From Apostichopus japonicus (taxonomy: Eukaryota > Echinodermata > Holothuroidea > Aspidochirotida > Stichopodidae), in assembly GCF_037975245.1 (NCBI RefSeq), contig NC_092583.1, positions 7,641,264-7,705,263 of the forward strand: a stretch of 64,000 nucleotides of DNA. The letters are read 5' to 3'. This document shows, piece by piece, positions 16,073-30,156 of this stretch (position 1 is the first letter of the stretch; each line of letters begins with the position of its first letter). The translations under genes and the position numbers were made by a program. The notes under the pieces were generated by a model that made no database searches, was not told where the DNA came from, and saw only the letters and a program-made list of their open reading frames with translations.

Positions 16073-16148
16073 ATCAGGGTTGTCCAACCTTTTGCAGAGG
16101 CGGGCCACATGGAATGATTTTGATGAAGGAGGGGGCCGCTTGAATTTA
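16073..16148 (+). mobile_element. hAT-like terminal fragment
   Basis: The sequence CAGGGTTGTCCAACCTTTTG followed by CGGGCCACATGG has the form of hAT terminal inverted repeats (CAGGGGTGTCCAACC type) and their GGGCC subterminal region. It interrupts the Penelope-like reading frame, which reads straight through it without homology. Only one end is visible. Confidence 0.45.
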
Positions 16149-16782
16149 TTTTCCTTCCTGATAAAACAGATGAATAAAGTTCAGCCCAATACTCTACCTT
16201 TTGTTTCTTCAATCCCCATATGTGTTTAGATAACTCAGACTCCTTCTCGTATTTACTATTTCTGAAAGACTTAGTGTGGTTATTATATCTAGATTTGAAA
16301 ACCCCCCCGGTAAGCCCAACATATAACCTGGTGGTGCCATCGTCACCTGAAGTAACTGTGGCCTTATACACCACGGCACTGACAAGGCACTCACCCTGTA
16401 GGGGGCAAGAGGCTCTATTTCTGCAGTTGCAGGTTCTTATGGGGGTTTCCTGGTTGAATTTTTTCATTACTTTAGCATTATGGGATTTTATGATTGAATT
16501 CATATTTTTCATGCAACTGTAACTCACTTTTAAAGTGTTCCTGTTGAATATTTTCCTCAGCTTTGCCCCGAGAGGGAAGTGCTTGTCGACCAGTTTGAGA
16601 AACTGGGCACCAACGTTAGTTTTCACATTTTTACTGTAAGGTGGGTTGAACCATGTTGTCTTCCTGCTCCGGTTCCTTCTTTTCCTCTTAGGCTGTTCCT
16701 TCTCTCCCTCCTGGGGTTGGGCGTACGAAATGGTTGCGTCGAACCCGCTACTCTTCAATGCGTCGTTATACATGCGGGCGAT
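16149..16782 (-). pseudogene. Penelope-like retroelement, C-terminal linker and GIY-YIG endonuclease (broken)
   Basis: The minus-strand open frame (ATG at 16773) encodes about 208 residues of Penelope-like sequence. In order: a basic KRKRRNRSRK stretch (30-38), TWFNPPYSKNVKTNVG (40-55), IFNRN and SYSC (75-87), a cysteine cluster CNCR...SCPL..EC (C115, C117, C123, C129), and a GIY-YIG endonuclease core with YVGLTGGVFKSRY (151-163) and ELSKHIW (180-186). In this family the GIY-YIG domain nicks target DNA for a reverse transcriptase. Here the RT part is absent: upstream sequence runs into an (AT)n tract after three more in-frame codons. The C-terminal end with the expected catalytic Glu is replaced by a hAT-like fragment. 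The frame is open, so the break is structural rather than by stop codons. Confidence 0.85.
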
Positions 16783-16794
16783 ATATAGATATAA

Positions 16795-16833
<39 letters not shown>

Positions 16834-16882
16834 GATATATAGATATATATATATATATATATAAAGATATATATATATATAA

Positions 16883-16913
<31 letters not shown>

Positions 16914-16930
16914 AAGATATATATATAAAG

Positions 16931-17000
<70 letters not shown>
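16795..17000. repeat. (AT)n tract with ATAAAG/ATAGAT interruptions
   Basis: About 205 bases of AT repeat with scattered AAAGATAT, AAATAT and AGATATAT interruptions. It abuts the 5' truncation of the Penelope fragment. Confidence 0.95.
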
Positions 17001-17003
<3 letters not shown>

Positions 17004-17439
17004 GTCAAAATGAAAATATTTCTTCTTACTCTTTTGTTGTATGTGTGTGTGCGTTGTAATGCGCTGTGAATTCATTTCTGCACACATTTATTCCCAAAGA
17101 CGAAAAATTTATTTAAACTTAATTATAGTCAGTGGTTCGTGCAAATATTTGTCTACCATCGCAGAGTAAATACTTCGGCATGATTTCCCTGTTCGTCTGC
17201 TAAATCTCGCTAAACACCTGAAAGGACTTGGTAATGTCATAATCATTGAAGGGTTATAGAGATATTTCATATATAGCTGAAGTGATTTGTAAAGTTAACT
17301 ACAATTATTAGCTCACGCACGTTCTTAAAGGGGATACATTTATGATTAGAAAGAAGTTTAAAACTTGGTCAAGGAACTATTGTGGTCAATATGTTCTTAT
17401 GTATAACTAACCGAAATCGACTGATTACTCAATCTCGCG

Positions 17440-17482
<43 letters not shown>

Positions 17483-20218
17483 GTTATCTCCGTGGTTACC
17501 TTTAATCAAACGATATCACCGGATACCATACGCAATTTGTTAAAGGTAATACAGAAAACCTTGAATCACTTGCAATACGATAACCATGGGAAGTTTCGGT
17601 ATCAGGTGACTTACGCTGGAAGATAGTTGCTAACATTCACTTCCCAACGTGAGGTAAATCCTGCGTTTGATCGTAAGTTTTTTAATTTTTCTGACGTCAC
17701 GATGGATATTATTGTCTTACAGACAAAGATAAAAAGCAAAATTAATATGAACGAACTCGAGATAATGTCATCTTTTTTTCCCCTCTATCATTTATTCTCT
17801 AATTTTAGAAAACACGTAAGGTACTAGACGAATTTTTTTTCTCCAATCTTTGTCGATCATTTTGTCACTAACTCGCTAATAATGAAATTTCATCAAACGG
17901 GCTGAATTTATAACTTAACAAATTAGAAAAGAGGTACACCAAATTATTATTTGATGGGGAATGTATGGAGAGAACAACTAGTTCAGCAAAAGGCCAGACA
18001 AAGGTTTCTCTAATTGGTAGACATCACGTTGTTTTTGTATGTTCCCATCCTCCATAAGATTGAAGACGGCAACATGTCAACAAATTACATGATAGAACTC
18101 TTCGTGTTTGAATTTTCTGGTGTTTTTCTTTGTTTCTTTTGTATTCTACGAAAGACGTGATATTTGAAAACAAAATCAACAATTTTAACATTTATCTTAC
18201 GCTGTCAAGGGTTTTGAATAATAACACTGTTTACTCGCATGTCAATGATAACGATAAACTTAAGGGAGATAAATGAAGACAAAGAGACGGACGTTTTTTT
18301 TTTAATTCGTACTGAGAAATAAAAAATCCGGATAATTCACTGACGTGATAGGCATTTAAACTTTATTGATAAACTCACTTCTATTGTGAGATTTCTGCAG
18401 GAATGTTTCATCACAAAATTCTACATGCCAAACAAGGTAAAGGTGATGGTTTGTTTGCTTAAGGTTAGATACGATAAATGGTAAAATGTACAATTATTAT
18501 TTCAAAGTAATATCATTAAGGAGATTGCATGTTTATTAATAAACAAAGACTCAAAGTGATAATACACTTTAATTAATTATTCACACTGTCCGCAGTCAAT
18601 GGTACATCACTCACCACTCATGAAACCTCTTGAAGTCGTAACGATTTGTAACGAGAAACTGTAATGTTGCGCTGCAGGTTATTCCAAAAATGTAGAATTA
18701 ACTTACTAGTTGACAAAATAATCTCTAATTATATATGACTTAGAGGGTTATGAATCCTTGGCCTATTTAAAATGTTGACAGTTGATTTTACTGTAAACAT
18801 CTTGTTTTAACCAGAATTCGACACCATTTTCGTCACATTATGTAATACTTTTTTTTTTCATTTTCTGTAGCCATTTGTGAGAAAATGCATCAAATTGGAT
18901 GATGCTTCGAGAGATTAAAATCAAAACGCGTTAACTAATCAAATTGAAAAATAAAAAAATAAAATCGATAGGATTAAATCAATCATCTAAGAAGAAAGAG
19001 AAAACAAAAACATTCTTGACCTTCAGAGTATACGCCAAAAGAAATGTCTTTTTTTTTCTCTCATGAGTAATGTTAATATTTGTAAACGCAATATGAGAAC
19101 TTATTTTGTTTAGATGTCTGATATTTGTTCCTCTATCTTTTTGTCATCCCTTTTTTGTGCTTTTGGATGTTTACCGTTTTTCTCTACTGCATAATATTGT
19201 ATACGTATTTTGTATTGATGGCTCCTCTGGAAAAACAGTGCTTCTGCACTGAGCAGGACTACCCTCATTAAAGGTGACAATAATAATAACAATAATAATA
19301 ATAAGTATAAAAAAAATAGTATAACCACGATATATATATAACCACGATGTGTATATATCCACATTCAAAGAACACAAAGCGAACTCAAAGTTACCTAAAT
19401 TAAATAAAAAGCGAAGAAGATCTCTGAAATAACTTACAAATATTCATTTAGGATAAATAAAGGAATTCATCGATGATATATATATATATATATATTTTAA
19501 TAGAATCGCCTTTAAGGAAAACAATTCAGCCCACTCGAAAGAGGAATTCTTAAAAGCTCTTAAGCCTAGTGAGAGTGGATTGCACCCCTCACCGGTAGCA
19601 TCGCCCCGAGCACCAGCTCTTATATTTGCAATTCCGTCCTTTATCATCAGTCATATTTCGCTCTTGGTAACTTGTATATCATCTCGGACTAACAGCGAAA
19701 CATAAACGTAATAATTATTATGTTTTCATTCATATATCCTATATCTTTCATTTACGTACATCGCTCTTTTTGACAGTAGCGCAAAACGACATTTCTTGTC
19801 AATTTTTTTTTCTCGATTTGGGTGAAAAGAGAAGGCATTGTATCTTGATTACCATCTGGGCTTTTGAAGTTTCATTCGAAATCTCTCTATCACATTCTAC
19901 GTAGAACGTCAAACTGTAAAGATGACTTAGTTTTTTGTCGATTCAATATATATATAAATAGAATTGTTTATGCTTACGTCGATTTCCTTAGAAATCTTAA
20001 GTAATCGAGAAAACAGATATATCTGGTAGTAGTTTCAAAGATCAAGAAATGATATAGTAATTACTTGAGGCCTTCTTTGGCTGTTTCCTCTACTCACATA
20101 GGAGATGTTATCTGATGAACCCTCTAGAAGCCCCCACTTAATCAAGAGGTACTCCCGTATAGACTTACGGTGCGTAGCTTTCAAGAACGTAATAAAATAA
20201 ATCCCCAGTGGGATATAT
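17001..20218. other. no gene seen
   Basis: AT-rich, short ORFs only. It includes smaller AT tracts at about 17443-17481 and 19474-19496, an (AAT)n at about 19279-19302, and a CRE octamer at 17692-17699. Confidence 0.5.
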
Positions 20219-20226
20219 ATCCAAAA

Positions 20227-20312
<86 letters not shown>

Positions 20313-20316
20313 ATAA

Positions 20317-20357
<41 letters not shown>

Positions 20358-20389
20358 TATATATATAAATAAATATATATTCTTTTGGA
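20219..20389. repeat. (AT)n tract inside a perfect inverted repeat
   Basis: TCCAAAAGAATATA on the left (about 20220-20233) and its exact reverse complement TATATTCTTTTGGA on the right (about 20376-20389) bracket about 140 bases of AT repeat. The whole block could extrude as one hairpin. Confidence 0.9.
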
Positions 20390-21540
20390 CTGCCTCTCCA
20401 TCATAATGGTACATGTGGTGTATTTGTGCAAAAGATGGCTCTCCTCTTCTCTTCGCTCCTCGCCCACGCTCCACCTATCCCTTCCATCTTGTCCTTCAAA
20501 CTACAAGAAGAAATAAATGGACTTATTGTAATCGCCAATGTTTCTCAAAGGACACCTTCCTTACCCTTCAGCATAGTCTTTACCGAGCCAACCTTGGACC
20601 CTTTGTGTACCTCTGGGGATTGTTGCCACATTTAGATCGTTACCGGCATAAACAATGAAGGCAAACTGATTTTGACCTGTACTTTAAGTGCAGTTACGTC
20701 AAAGAGCTTGTTATTTAATTTAAACGTTCATCCTCTAATGTACCAAGACTAGTGTAAATCTGTCGTTTTTTTTACTTTCAAGCAGGTTTTGAACCAACAG
20801 TAAGCGAAACAAAATAAAAATAAAAATAATCATCATACTCGTTTGTTCACGTTTTGTCACATGTGATATAGGCGCTTTCTTCTTTGGTATAGCAACGTTT
20901 ATCACAAACTTCAACTTCTATGTTATTGTGAAATAAACCGACTAATGAAATTTACCAGGAACGATCTTATAGATAGTGATTAGAGTTTATTATCGGTCTC
21001 TTCCATTTTAAACGATTGATTAATCGGCTGTTTCTTTACCTGATGCGCTGGTTAATTATTTGTGAACATCTTCATTAGCAGTGAATGACTAGTTATGATG
21101 AAAACAGCATCTTGTCTTGACACGTAATTAGACGAAAAGTTGAAAAATAACAGTCTGCAGGATCGAATTTTCTATATTCTTCATGTGTTTTGCTTAGTGA
21201 GATATGAAACTTTTATTTACAATACTTTTAAATGAATTGATCATTTCTTTTATATCAGTGAGACTACTGAAAGGTATAATGAATTATTATAGAAATCTGT
21301 TACGGTCTTTGATGAAAATTAAATTAAGGAGACTTTTGCTCCCTCATTTAATGATGCTAATTTCCTATATTAATTCACGCAGATTTGTAAGCCGTAAGCA
21401 CATTATCAATAATTGCTTTACATTAAATGTGCACTTTCAGTTATTTAAAAAAACTGAGAACAACTTTGGAATAGTTATCAAGTTTCTAAAACTTGATCCT
21501 CTTTATATATGTGTAGTATAATTGCATAACTCATACGAGA
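20390..21540. other. no gene seen
   Basis: Two overlapping + strand ORFs at 20413-20658 and a 105-codon ORF at 21204-21521 have no recognisable domain. I do not support them as genes. Confidence 0.45.
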
Positions 21541-23180
21541 GATCAAATTTGATAAAACTTTGCGTAACACGGTGCCATGAGATCAGATGTGAAGAAGCAT
21601 TACATAACATAGCTTCATCAGATTAAATGTGAAGAAGCATTGCATCACATTGTTACATCAGATCAAATGTGAAGAACAATTGCATCACATTGTTACATGA
21701 GATAACATGTGAAGAAGCATTACATAACATAGTTATATCAGATCAAATGTGAAGAAGCACTGCATCACATTGTCACATGGGATCAGTTGTGACGAAACAT
21801 TACATAACATAGTTACATGAGATCAAATGTGAAGAAGCACTGCATCACATTGTTACATTAGATCAGATAAGACAAAGCATAGCATAACATAGTTAAATGA
21901 GAGCCAATGTGAATAAAATTCTGTAACATATGACATGAGATAAATGAAGACAAGCTTTGTATAACATAATCACATGAGATTAAATGTGAAGAAGCATTGA
22001 ATCACATGGTTACATGAGATAACATGTGAAGAAGCATCACATAACATAATTACATGAGAGTCAATTGAAGCAGCATTTTACAATATGGTGACGTTAAATA
22101 AAATGTGAAAAAGGTTTGCATAACATAGGTTATATGAGATAAAATACCTTTGTTACATGAGATAAATGTACATAACATAGTTACATGAGAGCCAATGTGA
22201 AGAAGAATGCTGTAACGTAGTGACATGAGATAAATGAAGAGAAGGTTTGTATCACATAGAACAATTGCATCACATTTTTACATGAGATAACATGTGAAGA
22301 AGCATTACATAACATAGTTCAATGAGAGGCAATTGAAGAAGCATTATTTAACATGGTGACATTAAATCAAATGTGAAAAAGCTTTGCATAACATAGGTTA
22401 CATGAGATAAACTAACACTGTTACATGAGATAAAATTAGGCCTACATAACATAGTTGCATGAAAGCCAATGAGAAGGTACATTCTACAACACGGTCACAT
22501 TAAATCAAATGTAAAGGAGCATTGTATAACGTAATGACAAGAGATATCATGTGAAGAAGCATTGTATAACATAGTGACATGAGATTAAATGTGTAGAAGC
22601 ATTCTGTAACATGGTGACATAATATCAAATATGAAGAAGCTTTGCATTACACAGTTATATGAGATACAATGTGAAGATGCATTGCATAACATAGTCACAT
22701 GAGACAAAATGTGAAGCAGCATGGATTAGCATATTGACATCAGATAAATGTAGAAAAACATACTATAACATAGTGACATGAGATAAATGTAGAGAAGCAT
22801 TGCATGCATAATATATTCAAATGAGATAAACTGTGAAGAAGCATTGTTTAGCATAGTGACATGATATACATGTAGAGAAGCATTGCATAACATAGTCATA
22901 TGAGATGAAATGTGAAGATATATGGTTTAGCATAGTGACAGCAGATAAATATAGAAAAGCATTCTATTACATAGTGACATGAGCTTAATGTAGAGAAGCA
23001 TTGCATAATATATTCAAATGAGATAAACTGTGAAGAAGCATGGTTTAGCATAGTGACATGATATAAATATAGAAGAGCATTCTGTAACATAGTGACATGA
23101 GATCAAATGGGAGGAAGAATAGCAGAACCTTGTGACTTGAGATCAAATATGAATAGGGATTGTAGAACATGGTTACATGC
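21541..23180. repeat. 40-bp minisatellite array, ~41 units
   Basis: The unit is roughly ACATGAGATCAAATGTGAAG followed by AAGCATTGCATAACATAGTT. Units diverge by substitutions and occasional indels, and AGATAAATGTAGAGAAGCAT variants dominate towards the right end. ORFs within it are periodic and not genes. Confidence 0.92.
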
Positions 23181-23459
23181 CAAGTACATCTGAGTTATAA
23201 TAACATAAAAAAGTGGCTTTGCGGTGAATTCGTCAGAACCGGATAACATCATTACTATCTGATCAAGTTAACTTTACATTGTTGACATCAGAATATGAGA
23301 CAGTGTCTTAATTTGATCATTTTTGTTCTATTTTCAAGTAATATTAAGTAATTTTAGTGAAATTCCTCTTCAAACGCAAGCAGCTTCTATTTAGAACACG
23401 CTATGTTAACTCAAGCTAAAATCGTAAATATCTCATTCATTTATATATATATATATATA

Positions 23460-23499
<40 letters not shown>

Positions 23500-24490
23500 T
23501 ATAAATATAATTATTGGTATAAGTACCATATTTGTATTTATTTATTTGCGGTTATACGTATTTCAAGGTTTTAATTATTTTTAATACAGCGATAATTTTG
23601 TTCTTATTCTTGGGGGCACCAGTAATTTGAATACTATTGTTTTTTTGTTTTTTTTGCTTTCTCTTACCTGTTATCGATCGATTTAAGAAAATATTTTTGA
23701 CCATGACATAAGTTAGCGATTACATGTGGTATGAGAATTTCTAATTTCGGTCCCACTTTTACAAATTAATTAACAAGGAAGTTATAGTATACTAGTCTAA
23801 GTGGCTTTTCTTCATGACATTTCCAAGTCTGGTCACGTGACTACAATTTTTTGAGGAAACATGATTCTTCAGTAAAACCAGCTGCTTTGGGTTTCATGAG
23901 AACGTCTTTTAAAAAGAAGAGAAAATAATCATTTAAACGTTTTTGTCATAAAATGAAACGGCTTCCCAATCTTAAATCTCACCAGTGACTGGGCAGGCGT
24001 AATTAAAAGAATATACATGTAATTGGATACCAACAATAATGATTCATATGAGAGGAATACGTACATGCAGGCACCTACATTGATATAAACATACTCATTC
24101 CAAAGTTAACACGCATCGATAAATATGTCTTACTCGACACGATTTAGTTCAAAATGAAAACTGTTTGATTGTGAAGTCTCTAGGTACCTGGTTTTGATAG
24201 AAATGCACCGTGGTTAGGTATGTGAACGCGTTTACTTCTGGGAGCTTCTGGCAATTATTTTTCTATTTTCATATGTAGGCCTATACCGCCCTTTGTTAAT
24301 TTCAGAAAGTTTAACCCCTCTCAAAGGAATATGTTCATTTTCAGATTGATGTAAAGTGTGATTGATTTACAATATTCTTGGGACTTTAAAGAATATTGCA
24401 TTACTTTGTTTATCTTTTCAAGAAGAGGTCAGTGTTTGCTTGAAATTTGTTTTGACAACAAAGGCTCTAAATTACCGAAATACACACAAT
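23181..24490. other. no gene seen
   Basis: Contains an interrupted AT tract at about 23442-23515. No supported exon. Confidence 0.5.
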
Positions 24491-24491
24491 A

Positions 24492-26110
<1,619 letters not shown>

Positions 26111-26796
26111 CATCTCCAGGCGCGTATCCAGGATTTTCTAACCCGGGGGGCGCGAATTACCATCTAAGCGGAGCGCCACCATCGGTTGGCGCGGAGCGTA
26201 CAAGAAAATTTTTGGTTTTGATACCCCCCAGATCACCGGAAATGGCACTTCTCGGGCTTGAAAATGAGCAACCAGATGTAAACTTTTGCCTGAGAACCAA
26301 GTATATCCCAAAAGTTTTTTTCCATCCATAACCTTTTTGAAGATTGTCAGCAGTCAAACATCATGTTCGACCTCATTGCATGTCCTATGGATGATTGCTT
26401 TTGTAGGTGATTCTACGTCACCGCCCACAATATCCGAAAGCGGCACTTTTCAAGGTTTTAAGCCGATTATTTGTTGAGAATTTGAAAATTCACATTTCTC
26501 GTGAATAAAAATCACTTGAAAACATACCCATGATGTTGCAGAAAATTCAATCTATGGACAAGCAATATAGGAAAACCTCCTTGAACCCCTAACAGACAGG
26601 TCAAAGTTGCACGAGTAGAAGAAAGTATGATGAAGAATGTTGGTGAGGAAATTTTCTAAAATTGAGACACAGTTAATTTCTTGGTGTAGAAATATTGAAA
26701 CCTCTTATAATGGCTATTATAAAACTTGGTTGAAGGAAATGAAAAATAGCTATAGATATTTCCAATATCAGGTATATCGAAACCGAACACTACACA

Positions 26797-26935
26797 CATA
26801 GGCGTAGGTCCCGTAGGAGGCGGGCGCTGATATTGGCATCGATATGTTGAACGCGCGCGAAGCGCGCGAAAAATTTCGGCTTTTTTTCGGGCAAGTCGTT
26901 ACAGCCCCAAATCCAATTTGGCTCCTACGCCTTTG
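26797..26935. mobile_element. 139-bp MITE with 8-bp target duplication
   Basis: Termini CATAGGCGTAGG and CCTACGCCTTTG are near-perfect inverted repeats. ACTACACA flanks both sides (26789-26796 and 26936-26943), an 8-bp duplication as in hAT-type elements. The identity continues four more bases, so the exact boundary is ambiguous. The centre is the GC-rich GCGCGCGAAGCGCGC. Confidence 0.7.
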
Positions 26936-27053
26936 ACTACACACATAAACAGTTTTTTGAGGCTGTTCATCGTGGAACATGCATTTCAATGCTCACTGAT
27001 ATGATCTTATATCTGCTCTTTGCTTTACAAATTCGAACAGGCGTGTAGCGAGT

Positions 27054-27190
27054 AATTGCCAAGGGAGGGGCGAAGCCTGTAGGCAAACTATCTAAGCGAA
27101 GCGCCACCATGGGTTGGCGCGAAGCGTACAAGAAAAATTTTGGCCGAAAATGCCTCCCAGATCGCTGGAAATGACACTTCCCAGGCCTTG
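27054..27190. repeat. second copy of the GCGCCACCAT block
   Basis: AAGCGCCACCAT, GGTTGGCGCGAAGCGTACAA and CAGATCGC.GGAAATG.CACTTC match the block at about 26160-26255 in order and orientation. Confidence 0.65.
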
Positions 27191-27550
27191 TAAGTTGCAT
27201 CTAAGCATTGTCTATTTTGAAATTACTAGCGATGTCATAAAGAAAATTTGCACGGGGGGGGGGGGCGGTTCCCCGACGACGCGGTCGAGTTCAAGACCAG
27301 CCACAGTTGGTTCCATATAGCACAATTGTACTACAATTTATACAATTGTTTAAGGCGTCCATACACACACACGCGTTATGATAGACCATATATAGTATTT
27401 ATATAGATATACATTAGTGAGAGAGGAAAAATGGAAACGTCAAAAATGGAGTTGTCGGTGTAAGGGGTAGGGTGAGGCGCACACCCCCTCCGTAATCCTT
27501 GATCTGTCACTGGCTACCCTGTGTATATAATAGGGATCAGCGCTTTAACT

Positions 27551-27712
27551 ATGACTGTTCCTCTCTCTCTTCCCGAGGTCTTGGCTATCTTCTACTCCCT
27601 CCTTTTCTCCTTTTTCTCTCTTTTTTCTTTTTCTTTTCCCTTCCTTTTTCTCCTCCTTTTCTTTTTTCCCCTTTTTTCTTCTCTTTTTTTTCTCTCCTCT
27701 TTTCCTTACCCG
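27551..27712 (+). other. polypyrimidine tract (~160 bp)
   Basis: Almost only C and T for about 160 bases, with very few purines after 27590. It is a candidate for triplex (H-DNA). The ORFs rich in F, S and L or K, E and R here are artefacts. Confidence 0.8.
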
Positions 27713-27759
27713 GGGGGCGCGCGCCCCCAACGCCCCCCCCTGGATACGCACCTGATCTC

Positions 27760-28535
27760 ATCTACACAGTCTCAACAATTTAACATCTGCCATGCGTGAA
27801 TATGAAGAGCTGTCGTAATAATCGAGATAGAATGACGTCATAGTTGGAAAGCGGCTTATCGAGATTGCCTGAATCGATTCGATTTTAGCAAGTAGTCTAC
27901 AATTGCTCGAAGGCTTTACTTAAAGGATTGAGAGAGGCTTGTTTTGTTTCATGGTGCCTTGGGTGACGTCATCAGTTACAAAAACATGATAAACTTCTTA
28001 ACTTTAAAGTTAAAGGTGTTTGTGACTTTTATAGACTGGGAGAAAATTGAATTAAATTGTTGATGTCAAATTTCCCCCATATAGTGTTATTTACCGTGGA
28101 AGAGAAGTTCTGATGTGTGTCATAGTGAATATCTTCGCCAGAAATAGTTCCTTTGTCAGAAGTAGAGCGTTTGCATTAAAATGGGTTTCCCATAAGGAGG
28201 ATAATATTAATTCAAGAGAGAGAAAAAAATTGTTTTCATTTCTTAGTCAAAGTAGATCATGCTAAGTAATGTAAAATATAGATCTCAAGCCAAGGGAGAT
28301 GTGATGAAAAAAACACAGAATATTTAGGTGGATAAGTCATTTGTTGCTTACATCGTTGATATAAATTTGCAATAAGTTGTTTCGTACATTATTGTGACTC
28401 ATTCGGGCAAACATTGGAGCTTCTTATAAGCTACCGTATAGATGTTCCATTGCAAGACATTACCATTTCAAGTGCGGCTAACTGATAGTAGTAAACTACA
28501 GGGCAAGCATTTAATTCCTGCCACAAGAGATTCAA
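27760..28535. other. no gene seen
   Basis: Short ORFs only. Two CRE octamers lie 131 bases apart at 27833-27840 and 27964-27971. Confidence 0.45.
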
Positions 28536-29725
28536 ATACAATAAATGAGCTGAACTCATACTAGGCGTTATGTCAGTATGTGTACAAAATGCACTAAGTG
28601 AGCTGAACTCATACAAGGCGTTATGTCAATATGAATACAAAATGCAATAAATGAGCCGAACTCATGCAAGACGTTATGTTAGTATGTGTACAAAATGAAC
28701 TAAGTGAGCTGAACTCATGCAAGGCATTATGTCAGTATGTGTATAAAATGCACTAAATGAGCCGAACTCATACAAGGCGTTATGTCAGTATTTGTACAGA
28801 ATGAACTACTATAAGTGAGCTGAACTCATAGCAGACGTTATGTCAGTATGTGTACAAAATGTACAAAATGAGCCGAACCCATACTAGGCGTTATGTCAGT
28901 ATGTGTACAAAAATATACTAAATGAGCCGAACCCATACAAGGCGATATGTCAGTATGTGTACAAAATGTACTAAATGAGCCGAACTCATGCAAGACGTTA
29001 TGTTAGTATGTGTACAAAATGAACTAAGTGAGCTGAACTCATGCAAGGCATTATGTCAGTATGTGTATAAAATGCACTAAATGAGCCGAACACTTACAAG
29101 GCGATATGTCAGTATGTGTACAAAATGCACTAAATGAGCCGAACTCATACAAGGCGTTATGTCAGTATTTGTACAGAATGAACTACTGTAAGTGAGCTGA
29201 ACTCATAGAAGACGTTATGTCAGTATGTGTACAAAGTGTATAAAATGAGCCGAACCCATACTAGGCGTTATGTCAGTATGTGTGCAGAATGAATTAAGTG
29301 AGCTGAACTCATACAAGGCGTTATGTCAGTATGTGTACAAAATGAACTAAGTGAGCTGAACTCATACAAGGCGTTATGTCAGTATGTGTGCAGAATGAAT
29401 TAAGTGAGCTGAACTCATACAAGGCGATATGTCAGTATGTGTACAGAATGAACTAAGTGAGATGAACTCATACAAGGCGTTATGTCAGTATGTGTACAGA
29501 ATGAACTAAGTGAGCTGAACTTATACGAGGGGTTATGTATGAACTAAGTGAGCTGAACTTATACGAGGGGTTATGTTAGTATGTGTACATATAATGCACT
29601 AAATGAGCTGAAAATGTACAAGGCGTTATGTCAGTATGTGTACAAAATGCACTTAATGAAACGAACTCATACAAGACGTTATGTCAGTATGTATACAAAA
29701 TGAACTAGGCGAGCTGAACTCATAT
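28536..29725. repeat. 53-bp minisatellite array, ~22 units
   Basis: The unit is about AGTGAGCTGAACTCATACAA, GGCGTTATGTCAGTATGTGT, ACAAAATGAACTA. Two recurrent variants alternate (AAATGAGCCGAAC and AAGTGAGCTGAAC), and some blocks of several units are themselves duplicated. Confidence 0.92.
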
Positions 29726-30087
29726 AGATCAACGGTCGTCGAATGTTTAGGTGCATGATCGAAAATCTTCCATAAGCAATTTGCTCCGACCCACTAGACC
29801 TCCACCTATCAGAACCGATGCTCAGAATGCATGCATGAAAGCTAGTTTGTACTATCGACCTGTTGTAAATTAAAAAAACTTAATCAATCTCCCCGGGAAA
29901 GCTTCGAAAACTGTAAATACGTTTTCCGACGTCTAGAAAACCACCGCGACCAATTGTACGGGCGCGATCCATAATTTTGAGCCTTTGTATTACTTTTGAG
30001 GACATGACCATGCAATAGTCTATGCACTGTACTTCACGTGTCCAGCTCCTCTGACCAGTTTGGTCTTTGGTATCAATAAGAGGGCCC

Positions 30088-30156
<69 letters not shown>

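Larger units (their letters stand above)
26117..27754. mobile_element. candidate non-autonomous DNA transposon, 1.6 kb
   Basis: The left end CAGGCGCGTATCCAGG (26117-26132) and the reverse complement of the right end, CAGGTGCGTATCCAGG (27739-27754), match at 15 of 16 positions. Both are followed inward by CCCGGGGGGCGCG-type sequence. ATCTC directly flanks both ends (26112-26116 and 27755-27759), a possible 5-bp target duplication. No transposase frame is visible. Inside are a nested small element (26797-26935) and a second copy of the GCGCCACCAT subterminal block (27090-27130). Superfamily not determined. Confidence 0.55.

Noticed and set aside
20413-20658. Two overlapping + strand ORFs of 69 and 81 codons
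   Set aside because: Neither shows a domain, convincing splice context or conservation signal.
27499-27799. F/L/S-rich and K/E/R-rich ORFs
   Set aside because: They translate the polypyrimidine/polypurine tract.
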